Below, piece after piece: positions 1-7,671 of a stretch of DNA of 13,300 bases; positions within the stretch are counted from its first letter, which is position 1; each line of letters opens with the position of its first letter. The stretch comes from CAZUHN01 sp964620535 (lineage in GTDB: Bacteria > UBA8248): positions 1-13,300 of the forward strand of contig CAZUHN010000099.1 of NCBI GenBank assembly GCA_964620535.1, written 5' to 3'. The position numbers and the translations under genes are program-made. Under the pieces are notes generated by a model. The model was not told the DNA's origin and did no database searches. It worked only from the letters and a program-made list of their open reading frames with translations.

Positions 1-1329
1 GACGGTGCTTTTCCGCCGCTGCGCGGCCTTTTTTTGAATGTGCGGAAGTATCTCTTCTTTGGGTTTGCTGCAAACGTCCAGCATTAAGCTCGCGTAGACC
101 TTGGTCGTCTGATGGAGGTCCTCTAGGCTTACGTGTTCGCCAATGTCGGGATCCCAACCCGGTTTCCCGGACCGCGTCCGCCCCGAGGGGCCGTAATTGA
201 GGGTCGGGACGCCGTAGCGCGTGATGTGGGAGGCGTCCGAAATCCAGCCTTCGGTGACGGTTTCGGGATCTTTTCCGTGCACCGTTTTGTGAGCGCGCTT
301 GATGGCGCCGTAGATGTATTCGTCCTCCTCTATCTCGGAGCCGGGATTGGACATGTACATTTCTAGGTCCACCTTGAGCTCCGGGTCTCCCGCCTTGATC
401 TCCTCGATCACCTCTTCAATTTCCCGCTTGACCTCGAGGGGATGCTGGCCCGGAATGAGGCGGGTGTCCATGTAGAGGTTGCAAAATACCGGGGTGCGGC
501 TGCAGCGCCATGGCCAGCCGCCCTCGATGGCAGCGAGGTTCACGTTCGCGTTCGAGTTTCCATAGGGGTGCGACTCGCGGTACTTCGGCGCCCACCGTTC
601 CAGGGCGTCGAGAATCTTTTTCATTTTCAATATCGCGTTCACCGCGTTGTGCGCGTAGGTGGTGTGTGCCGGCGTCCCCTGAACCGTGATTTTGTGGTAG
701 ACATAGCCCATGTGTCCCAGGACCACGCGCATCTCCGAGGGCTCGCCGATGAGGGCCATGTCGGCGGCTCCACCGTGGGTGGCGAAGTAGCAGGCGCCGC
801 AGCCTCCGCCGCGGTAGTTTGGACCTTGATACTGGTCTACCGCCCCCATTTCGACCTCGCCGCCGACGGCGGCGATCGTAACGTTGCCCTTTAATTGAAT
901 TCCCGCGTCCTGGATGGCATTGGCGGCCTCGATGTAGCAGGCCAGCGCGCCCTTCATGTTGTAAATCCCCAAGCCGTAGATCCACTCTTCCCCCGAAGAC
1001 TCGTCCTTTTCCGACCAGGCCTTCGGCTGGTAAGCGGGGAGATCCGGAAGGCCAGGTTCTTTTCCCGAATAGGATGTGTCGATGTGGCCGCAGAACAAAA
1101 ACTCGATTCCGGTGCCATCGCCATGCAATTTTCCGAGGGCGTTGTACCGATCCGTTTCGAATTCCTGGATCCGGGGAATCAATCCCCGTTCTTTGTAATA
1201 ATCGCAAATGAAATGGGCCACATCCTTTTCTTGGCCCGTCGGGCTGGGGATATTCACCATATCCATGCCCAAGCGTTTAAGGCGATTCTTGTCGATCGCG
1301 GCCCAAACCTTTTCCTGGATCTCGCTCAT
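1..1329 (-). CDS. M20-family metallopeptidase, copy A (3' end cut by window edge)
   Basis: Probable zinc-dependent amidohydrolase of the ArgE/DapE/CPG2 (M20) family, acting on an N-acyl amino acid or peptide; the substrate cannot be told from sequence. The frame is open for 443 codons from ATG 1329 to the window edge. It aligns without a gap to copy B, which ends two codons later, so only the last residues should be missing. Seen: N-terminal VNIPSPTG (25-32), metal site GHIDTS (81-86; His82, Asp84), GGEVEMG (156-162), IGEPSE (194-199; Glu196 as metal ligand), and GEHVSLED (397-404; His399 as last ligand). The residue that normally bridges the two metals in the family (Asp of A-D-M-K-G) is Asn124 here (GIYNMKG). 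The start matches that of copy B, and GGGGAG lies about 8 bases upstream. It follows copy B by 57 bases on the same strand, so the two are probably co-transcribed. Hand alignment gives about 72% amino-acid identity between copies. No signal peptide, so probably cytoplasmic. Confidence 0.9.
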   Translation of the reverse strand, partial: MSEIQEKVWAAIDKNRLKRLGMDMVNIPSPTGQEKDVAHFICDYYKERGLIPRIQEFETDRYNALGKLHGDGTGIEFLFCGHIDTSYSGKEPGLPDLPAYQPKAWSEKDESSGEEWIYGLGIYNMKGALACYIEAANAIQDAGIQLKGNVTIAAVGGEVEMGAVDQYQGPNYRGGGCGACYFATHGGAADMALIGEPSEMRVVLGHMGYVYHKITVQGTPAHTTYAHNAVNAILKMKKILDALERWAPKYRESHPYGNSNANVNLAAIEGGWPWRCSRTPVFCNLYMDTRLIPGQHPLEVKREIEEVIEEIKAGDPELKVDLEMYMSNPGSEIEEDEYIYGAIKRAHKTVHGKDPETVTEGWISDASHITRYGVPTLNYGPSGRTRSGKPGWDPDIGEHVSLEDLHQTTKVYASLMLDVCSKPKEEILPHIQKKAAQRRKSTV

Positions 1330-1387
1330 TCCTCGTCACTCCCCTTTTCGGGACATCACCCTTTGAATATTTCCGCTCAGCAGATAG

Positions 1388-2725
1388 TCAGATCGTTACG
1401 GTGCTTTTTCTGCGCGGGACGCTCTTGCGTTCGGATTCAGGAAAAACCTCCTCTCGAGGTTTTCCGCAAATATCCATCAGAAGGCTCGCGTAGACTTTTG
1501 TCGTCATATACATGTCCTCGAGGCTTACGTGTTCACCGGCCGCCGGATCCCACCCGGGAACGCCGGAGCGCATCCTTCCTACGGGTCCGTAGTTCAACGT
1601 TGGTATCCCGTACCGTGTAAGATGGGTCGCGTCGGTGATGTATCCTTCGTTTAAAAACTCAGGGTCCCGCCCGTGAACCGCGCGGTGAGCGCGGAGTACG
1701 GCTTCGACAACGGGCTCGTCTTCTTCGATCTCCGCGCCGGGGTCCGACATGTACATTTCGATGGACACGTCGAGTTCGGGATCGGCGTCCTTCACGCTGG
1801 CGATCACCTCCTCGATTTCGCGCTTGATTTCGAGGGGATGCTGGCCGGGGATGAGGCGGGTGTCCATGTAGAGATTGCAAAATACCGGGGTCCGGCTGCA
1901 CCGCCAGGGCCAGCCGCCCTCGATGGCGGCGAGGTTTACGTTTGCGTGATTGGTGCCGTAAGGGTGCGACTCGCGGTATTTGGGCGCCCACCGTTCGAGC
2001 GCGTCGATAATTTTCTTCATTTTCAAGATGGCGTTCACGGCATTGTGCGCGTAGGTGGTATGCGCCGGTGTCCCTTTGACAGTTATCTTGTGATAGACAA
2101 AGCCCATGTGGCCCAGCATCATGCCCATTTTCGTCTGTTCTCCGATTACCGCCATGTCCGCCGTACCGCCGTGGCTCGCCAAGTATCCGGCTCCGATCCC
2201 CCCGCCCCGATAATCCCGACCCTGGTAGCGGTCAACCGCGCCCATTTCGATTTCCCCGCCGACCGCCGCGATCAAAATGCTGCCCTTCAGCTTGACGCCC
2301 GTCTCCATGATCGCCCGGACGGCTTCGATGTAACACGCCACCGAGCTTTTCATGTTGTAGGCGCCCAGGCCGTAGATCCATTCCTCTCCCGTCGCTTCGT
2401 CTTTTTCCGCCCACGCGTTCGGCTGATACGCGGGGTTGTCGGGGAGGCCGGATTCCCTGCCCGAATAAGAGGTGTCGATGTGTCCGCAAAACATGAACTC
2501 GATTCCGGTCCCATCGCCGGGAAGTCTGCCCAGTGCGTTGTACCGGCCAGTATCGAATTCCTGAAGGTGCGCGGTCAGGCCGATATTTTCGTAATACCCG
2601 AAAAGGTATTGGGCAATCTCTCCCTCGTGGCCGGTCGGACTAGGGATGTTGACCAAATCCATGGTTAGGCGCTTCAAGCGTTCCTTGTCGATAGCGGTCC
2701 AGATCTTCTCCCTGTTATTGTCCAT
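1388..2725 (-). CDS. M20-family metallopeptidase, copy B
   Basis: Complete 445-residue paralogue of copy A and the first gene of the pair. Same family (M20, ArgE/DapE/CPG2-like hydrolase, two-metal active site). Ligand candidates seen are His82 and Asp84 in GHIDTS, Glu158/Glu160 in GGEIEMG (an E-x-E in place of the usual adjacent Glu pair), Glu196 in IGEQTK, and His399 in GEHVSLED. Asn124 (GAYNMKSS) stands where the family normally has the bridging Asp; as both copies share this, it is a lineage trait rather than decay. Residues 221-300 (insert/dimerisation part of the fold) are nearly identical to copy A, while residues 31-60 and 420-440 diverge. The ATG at 2725 aligns with residue 1 of copy A, but no good Shine-Dalgarno precedes it. 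There is no signal peptide. Tandem retention suggests two related substrates or a dosage effect (inference). Confidence 0.93.
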   Translation of the reverse strand: MDNNREKIWTAIDKERLKRLTMDLVNIPSPTGHEGEIAQYLFGYYENIGLTAHLQEFDTGRYNALGRLPGDGTGIEFMFCGHIDTSYSGRESGLPDNPAYQPNAWAEKDEATGEEWIYGLGAYNMKSSVACYIEAVRAIMETGVKLKGSILIAAVGGEIEMGAVDRYQGRDYRGGGIGAGYLASHGGTADMAVIGEQTKMGMMLGHMGFVYHKITVKGTPAHTTYAHNAVNAILKMKKIIDALERWAPKYRESHPYGTNHANVNLAAIEGGWPWRCSRTPVFCNLYMDTRLIPGQHPLEIKREIEEVIASVKDADPELDVSIEMYMSDPGAEIEEDEPVVEAVLRAHRAVHGRDPEFLNEGYITDATHLTRYGIPTLNYGPVGRMRSGVPGWDPAAGEHVSLEDMYMTTKVYASLLMDICGKPREEVFPESERKSVPRRKSTVTI

Positions 2726-2852
2726 ACGGGTGCGGTCTCGCGTTTCCAGCCTTCAATCTTGGGCCGAGAATCTTGATAACTTTCTCTCCCGCCGCCTGAC
2801 CGCCCCACGCAGGTCCCTCCGCGAAGAGGCTCGGTATATTCCCAAGTAGGGA

Positions 2853-2896
2853 CGTTGAAGGCTTTATTGCGGCGTTGAAACTTCAACGGTAAGCCT
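2853..2896. promoter_or_regulatory. nested inverted repeats upstream of the peptidase pair; possible operator
   Basis: CGTTGAA occurs at 2853-2859 and again at 2873-2879 (20 bases apart, about two helical turns). Its exact inverse TTCAACG is at 2882-2888, two bases after the second copy. Outside these, AGGCTT (2859-2864) pairs with AAGCCT (2891-2896). The element lies about 130-170 bases upstream of the start of peptidase copy B. The direct spacing plus dyad suggests binding of a dimeric regulator. It could also be a weak RNA hairpin, but no T-run follows on either strand. The regulator is unknown. Confidence 0.3.
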
Positions 2897-2954
2897 AATT
2901 TTTCATCTGATGCGGGCAGGCTACCCAATTCGGTGAAAATATGTCAACCGAGTG

Positions 2955-3086
2955 ATGTCAATAGATATCCGGGACGCCCTGGATGAATGGGTGCGTTTGT
3001 ACCCTGATGCGGGTGATTCAGAAAGGGAGGGCCGAGAAGACGATTTGCAAGGTCAGATGATGTACTTATTAAATGATGATTCGTGA
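2955..3086 (+). CDS. possible 43-residue acidic small protein
   Basis: ATG at 2955 opens 43 codons ending in TGA at 3084-3086. The product is rich in Asp and Glu, with the segment DIRDALDEWVRLYPDAG near the start. The ATG overlaps the TGA of a four-codon ORF (ATG 2941) in a TGATG arrangement that could allow coupled translation. There is no strong ribosome binding site, no recognisable family, and it lies opposite to both flanking genes. It may be real or chance; I give it low weight. Confidence 0.2.
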   Translation: MSIDIRDALDEWVRLYPDAGDSEREGREDDLQGQMMYLLNDDS

Positions 3087-3146
3087 GGGAACCCGGGGCG
3101 CGGCCCTGTGAGGGATGGGCAGCGGCTTGGAGGGCCGCCGCCCGGC

Positions 3147-6100
3147 TTAGAAGTTCGCCTCCCCGCGCCAGATCATGCGCGGCCAGGGGATGAGGACGTT
3201 GATGATGGGCTGGTTCAGGACTTGCTCACCATCGCCGAATTTGGCGGCCCTAACCTGGAGGACGTTCGACCCGATGTTGATCGTGGGCAGGGAGTTCGGG
3301 TTGTTCAGGTTGTTGTTCATGTTGATCCGGAAGGCGTCCCAGATGGTGTTGAACCTGAGCGCGCTGCAGGTTTCCGATCCGCCGGGGCCGCAGGTATCGA
3401 GCTGCACCCCCGCGTCGGCCGAGGACGTCGAGTCGCCAAGGACTCTGAACCCGATGGGGTAGTTCCGGTTGGTTCCGGCGTCGTTTACGACATAGTGGAA
3501 CCCTTTGGGAGCGACCACGTTCGGCGAGTAGACGCCGAAGATGTCCGGGATGACGCGGAACTGGCCCGACGGGATCGAGGCGGTGCATGTGAGATCCGCC
3601 GCCCCGCACGCGGCCTCATCCGCGCCAGCCCGCGGGTCAAAACTCACGTTGGTTAACCCGTTTCCCACTGTAAAGGTTTTCGACGTTGTACTGGTCCCTT
3701 TCACCACCAGCGTGATCTTCTTCGGATGTTGGTGTCTATATTGTCGGCCTTCGGGGTGCGAATCGCCCTGGAAATTTTTAGCAATTCCCCCGCTATGTGG
3801 GGCAGCGAAACCTGTCCACGCCTCTCGGATGAAGTCCTTGCCGTCGTTTCCCATCTCCATTATGAGAGATTCGACCTCGGGGCTGCCGAGGGGGCTGCCG
3901 ATGGCGGGTTCACAAGGGATATTGCTGCAGTCTGTAGCATCGGGGTGGCCCCCGGTGTAGAAGACTGAGAAGTACTCGTTCCAGGGAAGGTTCCGGATTT
4001 GAATGGCGCTCTTGCCCGTGAGCTCCCCGCTCTTGAACACGACCCGGAGGTCGGTGTAGGAGAGGCCCTGGTCGGTGTCGAGGTCGAAGAGGGAGATCGA
4101 GGTCATCCGCAACTCGTCCGTGACCCCGGGGGGACGGTAGACGTACTGCTGGACGCGGACCCGGGAACCGTTGGAGGCGAAGGTGACGAGCCCGGCGCGG
4201 GCGTCCGTATTCTGGGCGATGAGGGCGTCCCGCGCCCGGATGGTGCTCAGCGCAAGCTGGGTGTTGACCAGGTTGTCGAGCTCCCCCTCGGCATGATTAG
4301 CCCCGGCAGAGGTGAGGGTGCTCACGGCCAGGGCCGCGCTGTTGACGATGTCCTCTTCCACCTGGACGGCGTAGGCGAGGAAGCCGTTATTGTTGAGGGC
4401 GGACTGGCGCGTGGCGGTGTTGATTCGGAGAGGATTCGAGTCGCCGATGACGCCCTCGGTCGCCCTGCGGAGCTGTCCCGCCTGGAAGCCCCCGTTCTTA
4501 TTGTAGACCGCGGGGCGCAGGCGACCGTTGAAGGCGTCCTGAACGATCTGGTTGGCTATGTTGACTGTGCGGGGGATCTGCTTATCGAAAATGAAGGGGA
4601 TCTCTTTGCCGACGAAAAAGTCGTGAAGGGAGACGTCCCCTCCCGCCCCGGCCCCGAAATCGTGGGTTGGATCCGTCGAGTACAAAAAGTCTTTCGAGGC
4701 GGTGGGGAGGAGCATCTGGAGCTGCACACTCGGGGTGTTCGGCACACTGAGCGTGCCCCCGGCCTTCGCTATGCGGTCGAGCTCGAGGGTAAGCGCATCT
4801 GCGAAGACCTTGCCGGAAGCGGTGAACACTGTTTCTGCTCCCCCCGAAAAAATATCGCCGGTGACCGAGCCGGACTCGAATATGCATCTGCGGTGGAGGT
4901 CGTTACAGTTTATTTGTGCGACGGCCTGACTGGCCGTCATATTGTCCATAACCCGGCCGGCTTGGGTGGGGGTGATGGCGGCGCCGAAGTCGAGCTGGGA
5001 GTCGAGCACCTTGAGGATCCGAACGGCCGTGAAGGGCGGCGTCAGCTTGAGGGCCACGAGGAGATTCCTGGTCTGTGTCCGGGTAAGTTGGCTGAGGAGA
5101 TCCTTCTGTTGGGCGAAGGTGAGGGTTCCGAACCGAGTGGCCTTCTTCGTGGCCGAGAGGGCGAGGTAGGATCTCTTGAGGGCTACGCCCGAAAGGCCCG
5201 TGAGTCTGCCGGCCTCCCTCGTCGGGCTGGTAGGGGTGGTTAAGGTTTCATTATCGGCCACCTCATTGATGGCCACGCCCTTTTCGTCTTTGATGGGTTC
5301 ATTTTTCGTCAGCTTTGCGGTCTTTTCTGCAGACTGGACTGTGTTTGTCTTGCTTTTCATGATATTCACTTGAACGATGGTGTCCGTCTGACTGGTTTCC
5401 GCGGCTGATACCGAAGCCACCGTGGCGGGCCTGGTGATCCTGGTCGCTGCTTTCACCTCCCTAATCTGCGATTCCGTGGCGGTCTTCACCAGTCCCACCG
5501 CCGTTGTCCCGGGTTCCATGGTCATCGTCTGTCCCGCCTTGACGATCACTTCTTTTGGAGTGTCGGCTATTACGCCCGGCTTTGCTCCGGGTCTGGCTTC
5601 CTCTCTCGATTCTGGACGCGACTCGGCGGGTTCTTCGGCGGACTCTTCGGCAGACTCTTCGGCGGGTACGGTTGGAGTGCCGGCTACTAGGCCCGGCTTT
5701 GCTCCGGGTCCGGCTTCCTCTCTCGATTGTGGACGCGACTCGGAGGGCAGAACCGCCCGGACACTCACGGCGCCCTCGAAGGTGATGATCCGGGTCGCGC
5801 CGTTTTCGGCGACCAAAACGTTGAAATCGGTTCCCCGGACCCCCGCTACCGAGGTGGGTGTGACCACGTTGAGGGAGGAATTGGGGTTGGTGTTTTTCGC
5901 CGCCGAAACGCGAAGGGTACCCACTGCCAGGCGGAGCGATATTTTTCGAAGATTTGTTTTCGGGTCGAAAACCATCTCGTCGATGGTGAGGGACGTATCC
6001 TCACCGATAGTTATCGTGCTTCCGTCATCGAATTGAAGTTCGAGGCGGGCGTCGAAATCGGTTTCGTCCAAATCGAGGAATCGGACCGGTTCGGCTCCCG

Positions 6101-6578
6101 AGATCTTCAAGGGGTTCTCTGTTCCCTTCCGGGTGACGGTGGCGTCGCCCTGGAACGATTTGATGAAGCCGATGTCGCTGGCATCGATTGCGCCGCGATC
6201 TTTGAGAAAGCCTTTCATCTCGGCGAAGTTTTTCCCCGGAACTCCCCCCGCGAGGAGATAGGTGAGGGAAATATGCTCCACCCGCGTGAGCAGATCCCCG
6301 GGTTTACTTCCGGTGAGAAGTATCACCCCCTTTTCGTTCAGGCGCCGCACGACGGCGGCGTACCGCTCCGCGGGGGAGAGGTACGACGCCATCGTCGGAA
6401 TGTAGGCGCGCGCAGAGGGAGATCGAGAAAACTTATTTAAGAAGAAGCGCTCTATAAAGAATCCTTTGGTTACGGGACCACCAGCCTGTGAGAAAGCGCT
6501 TGAAGGATGGATTGCGAGGAGAAAAACCGCCGCGAGGGCAGGAACCAGAAATCGGTAACGAGCGGAAATGAATCGCAT
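3147..6578 (-). CDS. large exported FecR-domain protein, function unknown
   Basis: 1143 residues. A signal peptide is visible: basic start MRFISARYRF, hydrophobic core about 10-22, likely cleavage near SSAFSQA (26-32). This places the protein in the periplasm or on the surface. Residues about 180-275 match the FecR fold (PF04773-type), with the hallmark TPTSVAGVRGTDF (240-252) followed by TRIITFEGAVSVRAV (262-276); a trailing strand VIVKAGQTMTM is at 344-354. Between them (about 278-342) is a Glu/Pro/Ser-rich duplicated linker. The remaining ~750 residues match nothing I know. They contain several close cysteine pairs (NCNDLHRRC, DCSNIPC, ACGAADLTC, TCGPGGSETC), suiting disulfides outside the cytoplasm. 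There is no membrane anchor beyond the signal peptide. The start ATG 6578 is preceded by AGGG about 11 bases upstream. It stands alone as a transcription unit. FecR domains occur in sigma-factor signalling and in large surface or scaffold proteins; with no ECF sigma gene beside it, the second is more likely (inference). Confidence 0.85.
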   Translation of the reverse strand: MRFISARYRFLVPALAAVFLLAIHPSSAFSQAGGPVTKGFFIERFFLNKFSRSPSARAYIPTMASYLSPAERYAAVVRRLNEKGVILLTGSKPGDLLTRVEHISLTYLLAGGVPGKNFAEMKGFLKDRGAIDASDIGFIKSFQGDATVTRKGTENPLKISGAEPVRFLDLDETDFDARLELQFDDGSTITIGEDTSLTIDEMVFDPKTNLRKISLRLAVGTLRVSAAKNTNPNSSLNVVTPTSVAGVRGTDFNVLVAENGATRIITFEGAVSVRAVLPSESRPQSREEAGPGAKPGLVAGTPTVPAEESAEESAEEPAESRPESREEARPGAKPGVIADTPKEVIVKAGQTMTMEPGTTAVGLVKTATESQIREVKAATRITRPATVASVSAAETSQTDTIVQVNIMKSKTNTVQSAEKTAKLTKNEPIKDEKGVAINEVADNETLTTPTSPTREAGRLTGLSGVALKRSYLALSATKKATRFGTLTFAQQKDLLSQLTRTQTRNLLVALKLTPPFTAVRILKVLDSQLDFGAAITPTQAGRVMDNMTASQAVAQINCNDLHRRCIFESGSVTGDIFSGGAETVFTASGKVFADALTLELDRIAKAGGTLSVPNTPSVQLQMLLPTASKDFLYSTDPTHDFGAGAGGDVSLHDFFVGKEIPFIFDKQIPRTVNIANQIVQDAFNGRLRPAVYNKNGGFQAGQLRRATEGVIGDSNPLRINTATRQSALNNNGFLAYAVQVEEDIVNSAALAVSTLTSAGANHAEGELDNLVNTQLALSTIRARDALIAQNTDARAGLVTFASNGSRVRVQQYVYRPPGVTDELRMTSISLFDLDTDQGLSYTDLRVVFKSGELTGKSAIQIRNLPWNEYFSVFYTGGHPDATDCSNIPCEPAIGSPLGSPEVESLIMEMGNDGKDFIREAWTGFAAPHSGGIAKNFQGDSHPEGRQYRHQHPKKITLVVKGTSTTSKTFTVGNGLTNVSFDPRAGADEAACGAADLTCTASIPSGQFRVIPDIFGVYSPNVVAPKGFHYVVNDAGTNRNYPIGFRVLGDSTSSADAGVQLDTCGPGGSETCSALRFNTIWDAFRINMNNNLNNPNSLPTINIGSNVLQVRAAKFGDGEQVLNQPIINVLIPWPRMIWRGEANF
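5555..5743. repeat. 72-bp direct repeat with short Ala-Glu-Glu units, inside the FecR-type gene
   Basis: Two near-identical 72-base copies, 5555-5626 and 5672-5743, are 117 bases (39 codons) apart, so the frame is kept. Between them (about 5630-5666) are three 12-base units related to CTCTTCGGCGGA, encoding the SAEESAEEPAE stretch. On the protein each long copy encodes a motif of the form ESRPxSREEAxPGAKPG. It is a flexible spacer between the FecR domain and the rest, and a likely site of length variation by recombination or slippage. Confidence 0.85.
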
Positions 6579-6672
6579 GGTCTTTTTGTCCCTGTGTGCA
6601 AAGAAAATATATTGCCTTGCCGCTGGTTGATTCCTCCCTTATTCTATGCGCAATTTACAGCAATTTCCATTC

Positions 6673-6704
6673 CTTTATTTCTTTATTTCTTTATTTCTTT
6701 ATTT
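6673..6704. repeat. four tandem 8-bp units CTTTATTT
   Basis: Exactly four uninterrupted copies of CTTTATTT, plus a fifth after five unrelated bases (6710-6717). The array starts 95 bases upstream of the FecR-type gene's start codon, on the promoter side. Short tandem arrays in promoters of surface-protein genes can change length by slippage and so alter expression; that role here is inference. Confidence 0.8.
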
Positions 6705-6759
6705 CTGTCCTTTATTTCCCCTTGCGGCGTTTATCATAAGATCTTTTCTGGGATTTTTC

Positions 6760-6775
6760 TGTGAGGCAAATCACA
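6760..6775. promoter_or_regulatory. CRP/FNR-family-like palindrome TGTGA-N6-TCACA
   Basis: Both half-sites match the E. coli CRP core exactly: TGTGA at 6760-6764, six bases GGCAAA, TCACA at 6771-6775. It lies 182 bases upstream of the FecR-type gene and about 245 upstream of nth. It would sit upstream of the tandem repeat, plausible for an activator site of the FecR-type gene. Whether the organism has a regulator with this specificity is not shown in the window. Confidence 0.45.
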
Positions 6776-7020
6776 AACGGCGAAGTTTTATTAAAACCTT
6801 GTTTATTGGGCAGGCGTCGATTCCATTTCCTTTGTAAAGGAGGACCATTTTTCGTCATCTGCACCGGGACAAGTTGAATCGAGATATCCTCGTTAGCGTA
6901 TAAAGTTGAACCGATCGGGAAGAATTATCCGAAATGCAAAGCGGTGAAGCCCGTTCTCCGGATGCTTCATTGAAGTGAAAGATTCCCGCATACTCATTCA
7001 GATTGAGGATTCCATTTCCC

Positions 7021-7656
7021 ATGGACCAACGTGCCGCCAGCCGTGTCCTCCGAATTCTTGAAGAAGCCTATCCGGATGCTGGGTGTCAGCTGAACTACAG
7101 TGAACCGCTGGAATTGCTTCTCGCCATCACTCTCTCTGCCCAATGTACGGACGAACGCGTCAATCGCGTTACGCTAACCCTCTTCAATAAGTATCCCACC
7201 GCCAAGGCCCTCGCGGAGGCCAGGTAAAGTGATATTGAAAAAATCGTTTACTCTTGTGGCTTTTACCGGCAAAAAGCGAGATCCCTGCGTTCGTGCTGCA
7301 AGGCGATCCTGGAAAAGCACGGCGGAAATGTGCCGAACGATTATGCGGCGCTGGTCAAGTTGGATGGGGTCGGGCGAAAAACGGCGAATGTTTTTTTGAA
7401 CGAGATGTACGGGGCTCCCCGGATCGCGGTGGATACCCACGTCCATCGGACAAGTAACCGCCTCGGCTGGGCACATTCGAATGATCCAGTCAAAGTTGAG
7501 GACCAGATCAAGGAGTCAGTTCCGAAAAGGTGGTGGGTTAAGTTCTCGTTGATTATGATTTTTCACGGGAGGCGTTGCTGCTCGGCTCGAAGGCCGAATT
7601 GTCCCGCCTGTCCTATTCTGAAATATTGTCCTTACGAAGAAAAACTCGGAACTTGA
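7021..7656 (+). pseudogene. nth: endonuclease III (nth) interrupted by one in-frame TAA
   Basis: The family is the bifunctional DNA glycosylase/AP lyase that removes oxidised pyrimidines in base excision repair. From ATG 7021 the frame spans 211 codons, the same length as E. coli Nth, but codon 69 (7225-7227) is TAA. All key residues fall on E. coli numbering: Lys120 in the helix-hairpin-helix DGVGRKTANV, Asp138 in VDTHVHR, and the [4Fe-4S] ligands Cys187, Cys194, Cys197 and Cys203. The N-terminal part LLLAITLSAQCTDERVN is also typical. The stop lies in the loop before the IEKIVYSCGFYRQKA helix, where CAA (Gln) or another sense codon one base from TAA would fit. No frameshift is present. The downstream part could restart at GTG 7330 but would lack the N-terminal helices of the fold. 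An upstream TTG (7003) is possible, but ATG 7021 gives the family length. Recent inactivation or a single-base sequence error are both possible. It ends 15 bases from the opposing LysM ORF. Confidence 0.88.
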
Positions 7657-7671
7657 ATGTTGCAGATCCCG

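Larger units (their letters stand above)
2726..3146. other. spacer between the FecR-type gene and the peptidase pair
   Basis: About 420 bases with no convincing long gene. It holds nested inverted repeats at 2853-2896 and one small plus-strand ORF at 2955-3086, both listed separately. Leader and promoter elements for the minus-strand peptidase pair should lie here, but I see no clear -10/-35 pair. No hairpin followed by a T-run was found downstream of the FecR-type gene. Confidence 0.5.
6579..7020. other. divergent intergenic region, FecR-type gene and nth
   Basis: About 440 bases, clearly more AT-rich than its flanks, separating a minus-strand gene from a plus-strand gene. It contains the tandem 8-bp repeat (6673-6704) and the CRP/FNR-like palindrome (6760-6775). 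A weak promoter-like pair facing nth, TTGAAT (6874-6879) and TATAAA (6899-6904) with 19 bases between, is also present. A strong Shine-Dalgarno-like AAAGGAGG at about 6836-6843 has no usable start codon after it. I see no RNA gene here. Confidence 0.5.

Noticed and set aside
3999..5243. 414-codon plus-strand ORF opposite the FecR-type gene
   Set aside because: Gly/Glu/Val-biased antisense shadow without motifs; the minus-strand frame is continuous for 1143 codons with a signal peptide and FecR domain.
6646..6837. 63-residue hydrophobic plus-strand ORF that could be a small membrane protein
   Set aside because: Its Phe/Leu/Ile content comes from translating the CTTTATTT repeat and T-rich spacer; there is no good ribosome binding site.
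6836..6901. Strong AAAGGAGG followed by 18 open codons
   Set aside because: No ATG, GTG or TTG at a usable distance; an ATT start would be needed. Probably chance or an old remnant.
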